Below are positions 6,836 to 15,186 of a DNA stretch of 56,444 bases, one piece after another. The notes beneath the pieces were generated by a model, which had not been told where the DNA came from, did not search any database, and worked only from the letters and a program-made list of their open reading frames with translations. The position numbers and the translations under genes were made by a program. Where the stretch lies: IMG/VR virus record IMGVR_UViG_3300019360_000010, positions 1 through 56,444 of that record; one strand, 5' to 3'. Position 1 is the first letter of the stretch; each line of letters opens with the position of its first letter. Source of the DNA: a virus.

Positions 6836-9448
6836 CTAGCTCCTCATCACCAGTGATAGTGCGTTACAGACCTCGTCCTCGGTCATCATCACGCGCTCGA
6901 GCTGCTGCGCCTGCGACTGCGCCAGCCCGTCAAGGTTGGCGTCACTCATCATCTCTACCTTACGCGCGTCCGCCGCCGCGATGTACGCTGGACCCAGCAC
7001 CGCCGCCTCGTCCGGGTGGGCGGACAGGACGCAGCCGGCGTCCGCCGCCATGAGATACCGGACGCGCCACCAGCCTGAACCGGGGTGCGTGTGCGCGGGC
7101 GACAGGACGCCGCGCACCTTCGCGTACTCGTTCATCAGCTCCGGTTCCGTGACGCGCGTCTCCGCCGCCCGCTCGCCGGACTTCCCGGCCCCTCCCCTGC
7201 CCCGGCCAGCGTTGCCAAAGAACTTGACCGGCCAGGTCAACCTGACAGGGGGAGGCTTGAGGAGGAGCGACGCCTGTACCCAGGCGCGCTCGCGTGACGG
7301 AGGATCGGCCGGCATGGGGTATCGCGGCGTGAAGACGGTCGGATCGACTCCCCACGCGGTCGCCGGCACGCCGAGCTTGGTCATGTCACCGCCACGGAAC
7401 ACCGGGAAGATCGCCGGCCAGGGCCACGTCTTCTCGGTAGCGAGATGCTTCAGGCCGTCAAATAGTTCGGTATCCGTTTCGGAAACGTCGTCGAGACCGG
7501 ACCGTTGAAACAATCTGAACGCACGTCGACGGTCACGCGCGCATGACTGGATACCGGGTAAGACGGCCCGGGTCTGCCAGTCGTCGAACGCGAGGATGGC
7601 GTCCGGACGCTTCAGCAACGTCCACAGCGCGCCGTAGAAGTGCTTGCTGACGATGGCGTTCGGCTTGTTGAGGATAACGAAGCAACGGTGATACGCAGAC
7701 ACGTCCTCGCCGGGCGCGACCGGTCGCCAGTCTACCGCGTATCCCATCTTCTCCAGCGCCACCTTCCAACCGGTCGCGGCGGTAAGGATCTTGAGTTGGG
7801 TGTGCGGGCTGCCGACCTGGATCGGGGTGCAGCCGGTAAGAAGGATCGTGTTCGCGCCGATCATCCGGTTCGTTGGCGTCGCGGCGCGCGGTGCGGCCGC
7901 CGCGCGCGGTGCGGCCGCCGACTTATCCGCGTTCCACGGCTTCAGATCGGGATAGCGACCATCATCGACTAGCTTGCGGTAGTTGTAGTAGATGTCACTG
8001 ATCTTTGTCGTGCGACCCTCGTAGTTCTGGTGAACGAGCGCGAGGATCTGACTCGGCGAGTTCCAGCCGTGCAGCAGCAGCCGCTTGATGTACCGACCGG
8101 AACCCTCACCGGGCGCGGGTGGCGCGTCGCTGGCCGTGATCAGCTCGCCGCTCGACGCGACGACGCGCGGCGCTCGCGCGACGGGTGCCGGCGCGGGCGC
8201 GTCGCGTACGACCGCCGGTCCGAACTCGTCGAGCGGATCACGCGGACGGGTCAGGTCCGGTCCGAACTCGTCGAGCGAAGCTGGCGGTGACGATCGTATC
8301 TTCTTCGGTCCGTACTCATCGTCGATCAGTTCATCGTGAACGATCAGTAGTTTCGGTGCGCTCATGACTCGTTCTCCCTTCATCGGTCGCGGACTCACGT
8401 ACTCCTTGGTCAGATCGATCGTCGGCCGGTCCAGTTCGCGCAGGTCGAGGCGCGTCACCGTGGTCTCCGCGCCGATCGGATCGAGCATCGTCGCGGCAGC
8501 GGCGCGCGCGAGCCACGCGCCGACCGGCGGCATCACCGCGCGAGCGAGAAGCGATGCCCGTCCGCCGGCCGGTCCGTCGAGCTGGAACTCCTGCGGATAC
8601 CCGCACAGCGCCTTCGACTCGTTGTCGCCGATCTTCCGTCCATCGTCAGGATGGTAGAACTTGTCGCCGGTGAACGCGCCCATGAGACCGTTCGCATCCA
8701 ACCGCCGGTCCTGAAACGAGGGACGCCCGCGCATCTTCCCGTCGGTGTCGCGTTCTTTATCCGGGTTGAGACGGTCGAACACGGTGGATAGGCGCTCGCC
8801 GGGACCAGCGAGCCGGGACAGTTCTACCAGGTCCGCGCGGGTCGCGGATGCGACGCCGGGCGTCTTGGCCTCGCGCAGCGCTTCGCCCACGGTCGTCGGC
8901 GGTGCCCAGTTGAGCTGGTACCCGGACAGGCGCGAAGCGCGATGCCCGACGAGAAAGAACCGCTTCCGCTCCTGCGGCACGCCATGCCACTTCGCGTTGA
9001 TGAATAGGTGCGTGACCGAGTATCCGAGCGACCGACCGCGCCAGGTAAGTTCGTCGATCAACGGGCGGCCGGTTCCGTACGCCTGCGTCACCGACTCGAT
9101 CGCCCACACCGATGGCTGGATGTTCTCCACCAGCTCGAAGCAGTCAAGCCAGCAGCCGAGCCGAGCGTCTTCCTTCCAGGCGTCGCGTCCGCGCGTCATC
9201 GCGATCCCCATCGTAGAGAATATCGCGCAGGGCGGGTTGCAATACAAGAAGTCGACCTTGTCGCGGTAATCGTCTACCGGCCACTTCGCCTTCGGATAGA
9301 AGATCGGAAGATCCGGCCAGTTCAACCGCGCGGTTGACACGCCATAATCGTTGCCCTCGAAGTGTGCGAGTACGTCGAAGTGTTGTTGGACGCCGGTGGT
9401 GAAACCGCCGGCGAAGATGTACGCGCCGAGCGCGGTCGGCTTACGCAT
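6836..9448 (-). CDS. Cytosine-C5 DNA methyltransferase fused to glycosyltransferase-like C-terminal domain
   Basis: An 870-aa open frame. Residues 1-330 are a Dcm-type C5 methyltransferase: motif I AYIFAGGFTTGV, motif IV CNPPCAIFS with catalytic Cys74, motif VI WAIESV (Glu118), motif VIII GVPQERKRFFLVG. A disordered region (about 362-470) has repeated DEFGP motifs. A helical DNA-binding-like segment (about 455-510) and an Ala/Pro linker follow. Residues about 550-870 look like a GT-B glycosyltransferase: AWGVDPTVFTPRY near 700 and GSGWWRVRYLMAADAGCVLS near 790-810, the pattern of a sugar-nucleotide-binding C-terminal half. An internal ATG at 8363-8365 with GAAGGGAGAACG upstream would give a separate 509-aa C-terminal protein in the same frame. 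The GT assignment is moderate, the methyltransferase firm. Confidence 0.85.
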   Translation of the reverse strand: MRKPTALGAYIFAGGFTTGVQQHFDVLAHFEGNDYGVSTARLNWPDLPIFYPKAKWPVDDYRDKVDFLYCNPPCAIFSTMGIAMTRGRDAWKEDARLGCWLDCFELVENIQPSVWAIESVTQAYGTGRPLIDELTWRGRSLGYSVTHLFINAKWHGVPQERKRFFLVGHRASRLSGYQLNWAPPTTVGEALREAKTPGVASATRADLVELSRLAGPGERLSTVFDRLNPDKERDTDGKMRGRPSFQDRRLDANGLMGAFTGDKFYHPDDGRKIGDNESKALCGYPQEFQLDGPAGGRASLLARAVMPPVGAWLARAAAATMLDPIGAETTVTRLDLRELDRPTIDLTKEYVSPRPMKGERVMSAPKLLIVHDELIDDEYGPKKIRSSPPASLDEFGPDLTRPRDPLDEFGPAVVRDAPAPAPVARAPRVVASSGELITASDAPPAPGEGSGRYIKRLLLHGWNSPSQILALVHQNYEGRTTKISDIYYNYRKLVDDGRYPDLKPWNADKSAAAPRAAAAPRAATPTNRMIGANTILLTGCTPIQVGSPHTQLKILTAATGWKVALEKMGYAVDWRPVAPGEDVSAYHRCFVILNKPNAIVSKHFYGALWTLLKRPDAILAFDDWQTRAVLPGIQSCARDRRRAFRLFQRSGLDDVSETDTELFDGLKHLATEKTWPWPAIFPVFRGGDMTKLGVPATAWGVDPTVFTPRYPMPADPPSRERAWVQASLLLKPPPVRLTWPVKFFGNAGRGRGGAGKSGERAAETRVTEPELMNEYAKVRGVLSPAHTHPGSGWWRVRYLMAADAGCVLSAHPDEAAVLGPAYIAAADARKVEMMSDANLDGLAQSQAQQLERVMMTEDEVCNALSLVMRS

Positions 9449-9466
9449 CGCTACGCTCCAAACGCA

Positions 9467-9504
9467 GCACGACCCGCTGAGCGATGCCGCTCAGCGGGTC
9501 GTGC
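9467..9504. terminator. Strong 17-bp hairpin between cistrons
   Basis: A perfect stem of 17 bp (9467-9483 with 9488-9504, arms GCACGACCCGCTGAGCG and its complement) around a 4-nt loop. It lies just downstream of the stop at 9525 and upstream of the methyltransferase gene. No long T tract follows on the minus strand, so it may be an attenuator, RNA-processing site or mRNA stabiliser that lowers expression of the genes below it. Confidence 0.7.
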
Positions 9505-9524
9505 CGCCTGCGCTGAGGGAAGAA

Positions 9525-10172
9525 CTACCCGGCGATCTTGATGTTGCCGTGCTTCACGTCGTACGACAGGTCGGCAGGGGTGATGCCGGCCTTCAGCGCC
9601 TCGGCAACCGTCATGCCCGACTTGTACTTGTCGTACCGCTTGCACGACTCGGTGCCCTTTCGCTTCGGGTTCTCCTTCACGAGAAGGGTGATCTTCGCGT
9701 TCGCGTCCCGGCGCGTGCGCCCGGTCTTCGGGGCCTTCGCCTTCGCGGCCTTGCCGTTCTTCTTGCCAGCCATGTCCTCTGCTCCTTCTTCCATCGTCGG
9801 CTCCGAAGTCTGCGCCTTCGGGTCCGAGTCTCGTTGCGTTTCGGTCGGCGGCGGGATGCCGTCGTCCGTGAGGTCCGTCTCCGTCAGCTCGACGTTTCCG
9901 AACCGATCCGTAAGAAGCCGGACGAACCGCTCGTGGCCGGTCTGCCGGTTCTCGAACTTCTGAACCGGCTTCTCCGCCAAGACGTTGTACAGCTTCAATA
10001 CGAGGGCACCGGTCAGCGCGATCGATGAGATGTCCGCCGCCGACTCGACCGCGAACGCCATGCGGTTCGACGGCAGAGATGCCGCTACCGCTTTCGCCAT
10101 CCGCTTGTCGACGGTACGGAGAACCTTTACGTCCTCCGCGTAACCGGTGTACGTTACTACAAATGCTGTCAT
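9525..10172 (-). CDS. Hypothetical 215-aa protein with basic C-terminal domain
   Basis: Starts MTAFVVTYTGYAEDVKVLRT at the ATG at 10170-10172, behind GGGAGAACG. The N-terminal half (about 1-110) is a globular unknown domain. It is followed by an acidic Pro/Thr-rich linker and a Lys/Arg-rich C-terminal domain (MAGKKNGKAAKAKAPKTGR, then a KENPKRKGTESCKRYDKYKSG segment ending in DLSYDVKHGNIKIAG). Small phage proteins with this last pattern exist on their own. Here an internal ATG at 9771-9773 with AAGGAGCAGAGGAC upstream could give that 82-aa part separately. The gap to the next gene upstream (10173-10296) is AT-rich with A/T runs and may hold a promoter, but no convincing -35/-10 pair was found. 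DNA binding by the C-terminus is inference. Confidence 0.7.
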   Translation of the reverse strand: MTAFVVTYTGYAEDVKVLRTVDKRMAKAVAASLPSNRMAFAVESAADISSIALTGALVLKLYNVLAEKPVQKFENRQTGHERFVRLLTDRFGNVELTETDLTDDGIPPPTETQRDSDPKAQTSEPTMEEGAEDMAGKKNGKAAKAKAPKTGRTRRDANAKITLLVKENPKRKGTESCKRYDKYKSGMTVAEALKAGITPADLSYDVKHGNIKIAG

Positions 10173-10296
10173 GCTGTTCGTTCTCCCACGTAGTGCGGTC
10201 ATCGACGATCGGGATTGGATATTGATCTGTCATCGAAGTACACCACGAAAAAGCGTTGTTTTGTTGGGGTTTTGACACGATCTTATTTTTTAAAAA

Positions 10297-10752
10297 CTAC
10301 AGCGCCGGGGCGTCGGCCAGGATCGTGATCGCCCGGTCGATGATGCCGGGGTCGAAGATGTGTCCGTCCTCATCCAGCGTCAATATCAAGTCCATCCTCA
10401 ACGCTGCCCAATCGATCTGACCGGGCGTGATCGGGTCCGGATATCGTGTCGTCGCGAGAACCGGGATGCGGTGAAGCTTTGCCCAGACGATCTCGCGCGC
10501 CGTGGACTGACCGATGTAACCGTCCCCGACGACGAGCACGTGCGTCGCAGCGAGGATCTTCTGAAGGTGAACGAGATCCAGCATCGTCTTCTCGTATCCG
10601 TCCGCCTTCACGCCCGCGTCCGGTTCTCGATCGCGCGGCAAACAAGACAGACCGAAGACCGGGATGCCACATCGTCCCAGCTCGCGGTTCGCCACGATGA
10701 ACTCGTTCTCGAAGCGAGCCGATCCGCACAACGTCACGATGATCTTAGGCAT
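10297..10752 (-). CDS. Nucleoside 2-deoxyribosyltransferase-like protein
   Basis: A 151-aa Rossmann-like protein. It begins MPKIIVTLCGSARFENEF and later has THVLVVGDGYIGQSTAREIVWA. This resembles the nucleoside 2-deoxyribosyltransferase/DUF4406 group, in which the G-x-S-T-x-x-E-I segment holds the catalytic Glu. These enzymes move deoxyribose between bases or hydrolyse nucleoside monophosphates. The start is the ATG at 10750-10752 behind a perfect GGAGG. It stands just upstream of the modification/nucleotide cluster, so a role in the nucleotide pool is plausible, but the substrate is unknown. Confidence 0.65.
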   Translation of the reverse strand: MPKIIVTLCGSARFENEFIVANRELGRCGIPVFGLSCLPRDREPDAGVKADGYEKTMLDLVHLQKILAATHVLVVGDGYIGQSTAREIVWAKLHRIPVLATTRYPDPITPGQIDWAALRMDLILTLDEDGHIFDPGIIDRAITILADAPAL

Positions 10753-10765
10753 GAGATCCTCCAGG

Positions 10766-12097
10766 TTATATCCGATAGCCACGATGGTCCGACGGTTCGA
10801 CGATCCAGAGGTTACGACGCGCCCGCGTCACACCCACGAAGTACAGCCGGTGTTCCGCGTCCGGGTTCATCTCCATCCCGCGCTCGACGCGACGCGTCAG
10901 GTCGGTCATGATCAGGACGTTCTCCGCCTCCATCCCCTTCGACCCATGGATGGTGTTGACCCGCAGGCGCGGCGTCCCGCGCAGCTTCTCGCCACGACGG
11001 CGCGCAGCGAGATAGTACTCACGCTTCAGCAGCGGGATGTCCGTCAGCACGTCGTGCCACAGCCCGGACCGGCCGCTCGTCACGTGGTCCTCGATCGCGC
11101 GGAGGTGATCCTCGTTTACCGACGACACGCCGTGAAGCGAGTACAGGTACCCCAGCTCCTCGCACAACTTCGCCACCTTCCACGCCTGCCAGCGCGTCCG
11201 CGCCAGGACCAGCCAGCTCCCCTGTTCCAGCGGCGCGTCCTCGAGATTCCGGATGAACTCGACTCGGCCAGGGGAGGGCGCGGCGAGCCATGACTTCGGA
11301 ACGCGGCGCTCGAGCCGGTGGAGGATCTCGTTGGCGATCTGCCAGACGGCAGACGGTACGCGGTGCGACTGGGCGAGGATGGTCGGCGGCGCGGTCTTCG
11401 CGAGACTGATCAGGCGCTCGACTGACGCGCCGGACCACTCGTAGACGGACTGATCATCATCGCCGGCCACGAGGAGGTCGCAGGAGAAGGCGCGCGACAC
11501 GCAGTCCCACTGAACGTTGGTGAGGTCCTGCGCCTCGTCGATGATCGCGTAGTCCACCGGCACGGCCATGCCGGCGGCGACGTATTCCTCGAGGAGATCG
11601 GTGTAGTCGGTGAGCGCCTGGTCCTCGCGGTACTCTTCGTACGCGTCGTGGAACCGCTTGACGCGGTGAAAGTCCACGTCCGCGCCGAGGTCCTGCCACG
11701 TCAGCTCGAGCCCGCGTCCGGTCGCCCGCGCGATCTGGTTGAACTGAAGCAGGTGATCGGCGTCCACGTCATCGGGCACGGGACCGTCTACCACTACGCG
11801 ATCGTGGAGAAACGTTTCGCCGGTGATCTCGCCGATCTCGTCGAGGTGCGCCTTGGTCAAGATGTCGGACCGGCGCTTGCCGAGGCGGTTGAACGCGAGC
11901 GAGTGGACGGTCCGGAACCAGGGCCACTTCAGCGTCGAACGGACGCGGCCGGTGGCCTCGCGGATCGCCGCGTTCGTGAACGACACGAACGCGATGCGGT
12001 CCGACGATACGCCACCAGCGACCAGGTCGTCTACACGATCGACCAGGTTGCGCGTCTTGCCCGTGCCCGGTCCGCCGAGGAGGAGCGCGGTGGTCAT
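10766..12097 (-). CDS. Short UvrD/Rep-type SF1A helicase
   Basis: A 443-aa helicase with all core motifs: Walker A GGPGTGKT (8-15), motif Ia VSFTNAA, DEAQD (187-191), GDDDQSVYEWSGA (212-224), an SHR motif IV, motif V NTIHGSKGMEAENV, and motif VI YFVGVTRARRNLWI near the C-terminus. UvrD and Rep are about 670-720 aa; this one has reduced 1B and 2B insertions. It probably unwinds DNA 3'-5' in phage replication or recombination. No DnaB-type helicase was seen, so it could be the replicative helicase. The ATG at 12097 overlaps the upstream stop (ATGA). Confidence 0.9.
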   Translation of the reverse strand: MTTALLLGGPGTGKTRNLVDRVDDLVAGGVSSDRIAFVSFTNAAIREATGRVRSTLKWPWFRTVHSLAFNRLGKRRSDILTKAHLDEIGEITGETFLHDRVVVDGPVPDDVDADHLLQFNQIARATGRGLELTWQDLGADVDFHRVKRFHDAYEEYREDQALTDYTDLLEEYVAAGMAVPVDYAIIDEAQDLTNVQWDCVSRAFSCDLLVAGDDDQSVYEWSGASVERLISLAKTAPPTILAQSHRVPSAVWQIANEILHRLERRVPKSWLAAPSPGRVEFIRNLEDAPLEQGSWLVLARTRWQAWKVAKLCEELGYLYSLHGVSSVNEDHLRAIEDHVTSGRSGLWHDVLTDIPLLKREYYLAARRRGEKLRGTPRLRVNTIHGSKGMEAENVLIMTDLTRRVERGMEMNPDAEHRLYFVGVTRARRNLWIVEPSDHRGYRI

Positions 12098-12765
12098 GAT
12101 TTCACCGGCCCTCCTAACGCCTCTTTCTCCAGCTGGGAGATCTCCCAGTTGATGTACCACATCGCCTTACGCAGGTCTTCGATCGGGCTCGTGTTCTTCT
12201 TGCCGTGGCGCGCGATGTACTTGACCGCGTTTCCCAGCGCGAAACCGAGCTGCCACGCCTCGATCACCTTGATCGCCTCGTATGGCGTGTCGCCGCCGTA
12301 GTGCGCGGGGTGGTGCACGGTCTCCGGCGGCGTCGGGCTGCGCGTTTGGCGGAGCTGGTTCTTGACCATCGCCTGATAGTCCGGTGCCGCGTCCGGGCGG
12401 AGACCCGACGCGACCTGTTCGGTGGTCAGCGCGACCGGCGGTTGCTGAAACGACGGCGCGGGCGTCCGCAGCTTCTCCCGTTCTTCCTGCGCCATCCGGT
12501 CGGCGGCCTCGATGATCGACTCGCCCGGGCGCTTGTCGATCGGGATCACGGAGTCCGTTACGATAGGCGCGGCGCGCGGCGCGTCGAACGTGAACGCTTC
12601 TTCCGGATACTCGTAATACTGCTGGCCCAAGTCCATCTTCTCGTTTCCCACGGACGGATCGGTGAACTTCGCCACTACCCGCCCGGTGTTGCTCGACGGC
12701 TTCACGTCAGCCGTCTTGCCCACGAGAAACCCTAACTGTTTTCCAACATATATCCCAACGGTCAT
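12094..12765 (-). CDS. DUF3310-domain protein
   Basis: A 223-aa protein. The C-terminal 65 residues (VHHPAHYGG, YEAIKVIEAWQLGFALGNAVKY, a GKKN turn, then DLRKAMWYINWEIS) match DUF3310, a small helical domain common in phage nucleotide-metabolism or replication modules and sometimes annotated as nucleotide-kinase-like. The first 150 residues (MTVGIYVGKQLGFLVGKTAD, then a Pro-rich linker) are an extra domain of unknown role. The ATG at 12763-12765 follows TAGGAG. It overlaps the helicase gene by 4 nt. Confidence 0.8.
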   Translation of the reverse strand: MTVGIYVGKQLGFLVGKTADVKPSSNTGRVVAKFTDPSVGNEKMDLGQQYYEYPEEAFTFDAPRAAPIVTDSVIPIDKRPGESIIEAADRMAQEEREKLRTPAPSFQQPPVALTTEQVASGLRPDAAPDYQAMVKNQLRQTRSPTPPETVHHPAHYGGDTPYEAIKVIEAWQLGFALGNAVKYIARHGKKNTSPIEDLRKAMWYINWEISQLEKEALGGPVKS

Positions 12766-12775
12766 ACTCATTCTC

Positions 12776-13168
12776 CTACGCTGCTGCTGGTGGCGGTTCA
12801 ACTGGCGGCTCCATCACCTGAAGCCGCTCGACGATCGCGTCAAAGACGTTCTCCATCCCGGGGATGCCGTTGACTGCGTTCAGCGTTCCCTTCAGGCGAT
12901 CGACGAGCGGGATCGGTGCCAGCTTCGCGGCCTGCGCCCGGAGGATACCCGCGAAGTACTTCTCGTCGGGTACGTTCGTCGTATAGACGATCACGGGCGC
13001 GGTCTCGTCGTGATCGAACACGAGGAGCGCGAACAGCACCTCGGCCTGACGGTTGATCAACGTCATCCCGTTGAAGATGGTGTTGACGTTCTGCCCGATC
13101 TTTATCATCGCACGGTTCGTGTCCGCCGCGAGAAGACGGTCCTTGGTCTGCTGCGGTGTCATCGGCAC
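12776..13168 (-). CDS. Hypothetical 130-aa protein
   Basis: I do not recognise it. A GTG at 13166-13168 is 7 nt from AGGAG; an in-frame ATG two codons later (13160-13162) is also possible. The sequence is mostly helical with a central hydrophobic strand region (VLFALLVFDHDETAPVIVYT) and a Pro-rich tail. It sits between the DUF3310 protein and the small protein next to the primase, so a replication-accessory role is possible. Confidence 0.65.
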   Translation of the reverse strand: MPMTPQQTKDRLLAADTNRAMIKIGQNVNTIFNGMTLINRQAEVLFALLVFDHDETAPVIVYTTNVPDEKYFAGILRAQAAKLAPIPLVDRLKGTLNAVNGIPGMENVFDAIVERLQVMEPPVEPPPAAA

Positions 13169-13178
13169 GTTCGTTCTC

Positions 13179-13595
13179 CTATGCTTTACCGGGTTGTTCT
13201 AGCATCGCGATGCCTTGAAGCCGAGACGCCTGACCGCGTAACAACGCGATCAGCTGACCTCGGTTCGTGGTGTTCGCGATGAAGTTCACCTGCGCCACGT
13301 CGTACGACTGATACGGAAAGATGGCGAGAAAGATGCCGACCGGTTTTTCCTCGTTTTGCTTGTCGCCGTTCATCGCCACGTCCATCCGGACCATCGTGTT
13401 CTGGATGAAGTACGACGCCCGGTTGACCTCGACGGCCGGGATCTCCGTATCGTCCATGGCAAACGCGATCCCGTCGAGGTTGATCGCCCGGACGATCCCG
13501 TCTTCGAACTTGATCCGATCATCGCGCATCATCGCGTGCAGGCGATCGACGATCTCGAGGAACGTCCGTCGCGAAACCTTCAGCGTGTCGGTCAT
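13179..13595 (-). CDS. Hypothetical 138-aa protein next to the primase
   Basis: Starts MTDTLKVSRRTFLEIVDRLH; the ATG at 13593-13595 overlaps the primase stop (ATGA) and follows GAAGGGAGAACC. It is predicted as mixed alpha/beta (a YFIQNTMVRMDVAMNGDK strand region and an AIFPYQSYDVAQVNFI region). No Cys or known motif was found. Tight coupling to the PrimPol gene suggests co-expression with the replication machinery. Confidence 0.65.
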   Translation of the reverse strand: MTDTLKVSRRTFLEIVDRLHAMMRDDRIKFEDGIVRAINLDGIAFAMDDTEIPAVEVNRASYFIQNTMVRMDVAMNGDKQNEEKPVGIFLAIFPYQSYDVAQVNFIANTTNRGQLIALLRGQASRLQGIAMLEQPGKA

Positions 13596-15112
13596 ACCGG
13601 TTCTCCCTTCGGTACCGCGTAGTCTTCCGTCTGATAGGATATCTTCGGTACCGACCAGTAGTTGGTGTGCTTGCCCTTGAGCGCCTGCGCGTGGTGCTGA
13701 CCCTTGATCCGCTTGAACCAGGCGTACATCCGCTTCTCTTCGAACTTGACGTGACGGCGCTTCAGGTATTCGAAGAAATCCACGGCGCGGAAGTAGGAGC
13801 GCTTATCGTCAGACCACGGCCGACCCATCATCAGCTCGTCCAGCGCCTTCGCCTGCGCGCGACCAGCGATGAACTCTGACAGGTAGAAGTACCACTGGCC
13901 CTCGGGCTTGATGTCCTCCGGGACCTGCTCGACCTCCACCGTCTCCAGCTTGGTCTTCACGATCTTGTCCCAGACGATCTTCTTGACCAGGTGCATCATG
14001 ATGTTGGTTTCTTCGACCACGCGCTGCTGAACGGCGCGTGGATCGAGGAGCTGCGACGTCGACAGTTCGACGTTCTTCCCGTTGACCGACATGATCCAGG
14101 TCGGCGGGTCGGTCTCGTACTTCACCAGGTCACCGAACACCACGCCGGGATCATCCCCGCCCGGTGCTACACCGAACTTCCGCGTCAGGCAGAGCTGGCG
14201 GTTGCACACGCCGACGAGCGGTTGATCCGAGCACTTGTAGTTGTAGTCTTTCTTCGCCAACGACTTCGTGGTGTCTTGGATCTCCTTCGCGGACAGCGGC
14301 GGTACCATGAGACGCTGGTTCAGCTTCTCCAGCTCGGGCTTCCAGTTATCTTCGAACCGCTTCCGCGCGTAGACGCCGAGGCTGAACAGCGCCGAGTTCC
14401 GCGTACCCTGCGGGAACCCGCGCCGGGCGAGCGCCTGAAGGCACGGCGGTCCTTCTAACAGTTCATCGCCGCCCTCCGGCATCTTGAACTTTTTCAACTT
14501 CGCGACGCTGACCGCCTTCTCGTTCGCATAGGCGAGGAACTCATCGGTGGTCAGCGCCTCGCCGACCTTGTTCAACGCGTATCGTAGCGACTTGTCGCCC
14601 TCGTTCGTCGCGCCGTAGTACGGGACGTTGATCCAGTTCCCGAGGTCGCGCGGCGACGCTAACCGGGTCTGCTTCGGAAACACCTCGCAGCCCGAGTATC
14701 CGAGCACGACCGCCCACTCCATCAACCGTGTCCGCAACAGCTCAGCCGGGCAGGCCTCTATCGTGAACGCGTAGAGATGACAGCCCCCTGATTTGGTGCG
14801 GCACGGGATCAGGGGGAGGCCGAGGCGATGAACGTCGGCGGCGAGGCGCGGCAGGTCAAGATCGTACACGTCCACGTCGATCGCGCCGAACCGGCACACG
14901 TCACCGTCCATGATCGGGGTGATCCCGAGCCCGTAGGTACCGGCGAGGTGCTTCTCCCACAGCTCGACGAGGACCGGAAAGTGGCGCGTGATGCCGCGTC
15001 CGGAGACCTTCGGCGAACCATCCGATGGCTCGGTCGGCAGGATGTATTCGCCGTGAGCCCGGTCGCTGCCTCGGAACCGTTCGTAGAACCGGTGCGGGAT
15101 GTCGTCTGTCAT
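13592..15112 (-). CDS. Archaeo-eukaryotic-type primase-polymerase (PrimPol)
   Basis: A 506-aa protein with the AEP catalytic core: RFGAIDVDVYDLDLPRL (metal-binding Asp79 and Asp81), PCRTKSGGCHLYAF (the sG-x-H motif, His112), and a later region that should supply the third carboxylate. The middle part (about 225-300) holds QGTRNSALFSLGVYARKRF and MVPPLSAKEIQDT, like the PriCT helical domain fused to phage primases. A CSDQPLVGVCNRQLC segment (about 305-322) may bind zinc. The C-terminal 180 residues resemble phage helicase-loader or winged-helix parts but are unassigned. It would make primers for the family A polymerase. Confidence 0.82.
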   Translation of the reverse strand: MTDDIPHRFYERFRGSDRAHGEYILPTEPSDGSPKVSGRGITRHFPVLVELWEKHLAGTYGLGITPIMDGDVCRFGAIDVDVYDLDLPRLAADVHRLGLPLIPCRTKSGGCHLYAFTIEACPAELLRTRLMEWAVVLGYSGCEVFPKQTRLASPRDLGNWINVPYYGATNEGDKSLRYALNKVGEALTTDEFLAYANEKAVSVAKLKKFKMPEGGDELLEGPPCLQALARRGFPQGTRNSALFSLGVYARKRFEDNWKPELEKLNQRLMVPPLSAKEIQDTTKSLAKKDYNYKCSDQPLVGVCNRQLCLTRKFGVAPGGDDPGVVFGDLVKYETDPPTWIMSVNGKNVELSTSQLLDPRAVQQRVVEETNIMMHLVKKIVWDKIVKTKLETVEVEQVPEDIKPEGQWYFYLSEFIAGRAQAKALDELMMGRPWSDDKRSYFRAVDFFEYLKRRHVKFEEKRMYAWFKRIKGQHHAQALKGKHTNYWSVPKISYQTEDYAVPKGEPV

Positions 15113-15133
15113 TCAGCGTCCCCGACGGAGGCG

Positions 15134-15159
15134 CGGCCGGGACTTACGTGTCCCGGCCG
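15134..15159. terminator. Intercistronic hairpin upstream of the PrimPol gene
   Basis: A perfect 10-bp stem (CGGCCGGGAC at 15134-15143, complement at 15150-15159) with a 6-nt TTACGT loop, in the 74-bp gap between the stop at 15187 and the PrimPol start. No T run follows on the minus strand, so attenuation or RNA stabilisation is as likely as termination. Confidence 0.6.
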
Positions 15160-15186
15160 TCTCGGCCCTAGATGACGATCAGGGGA

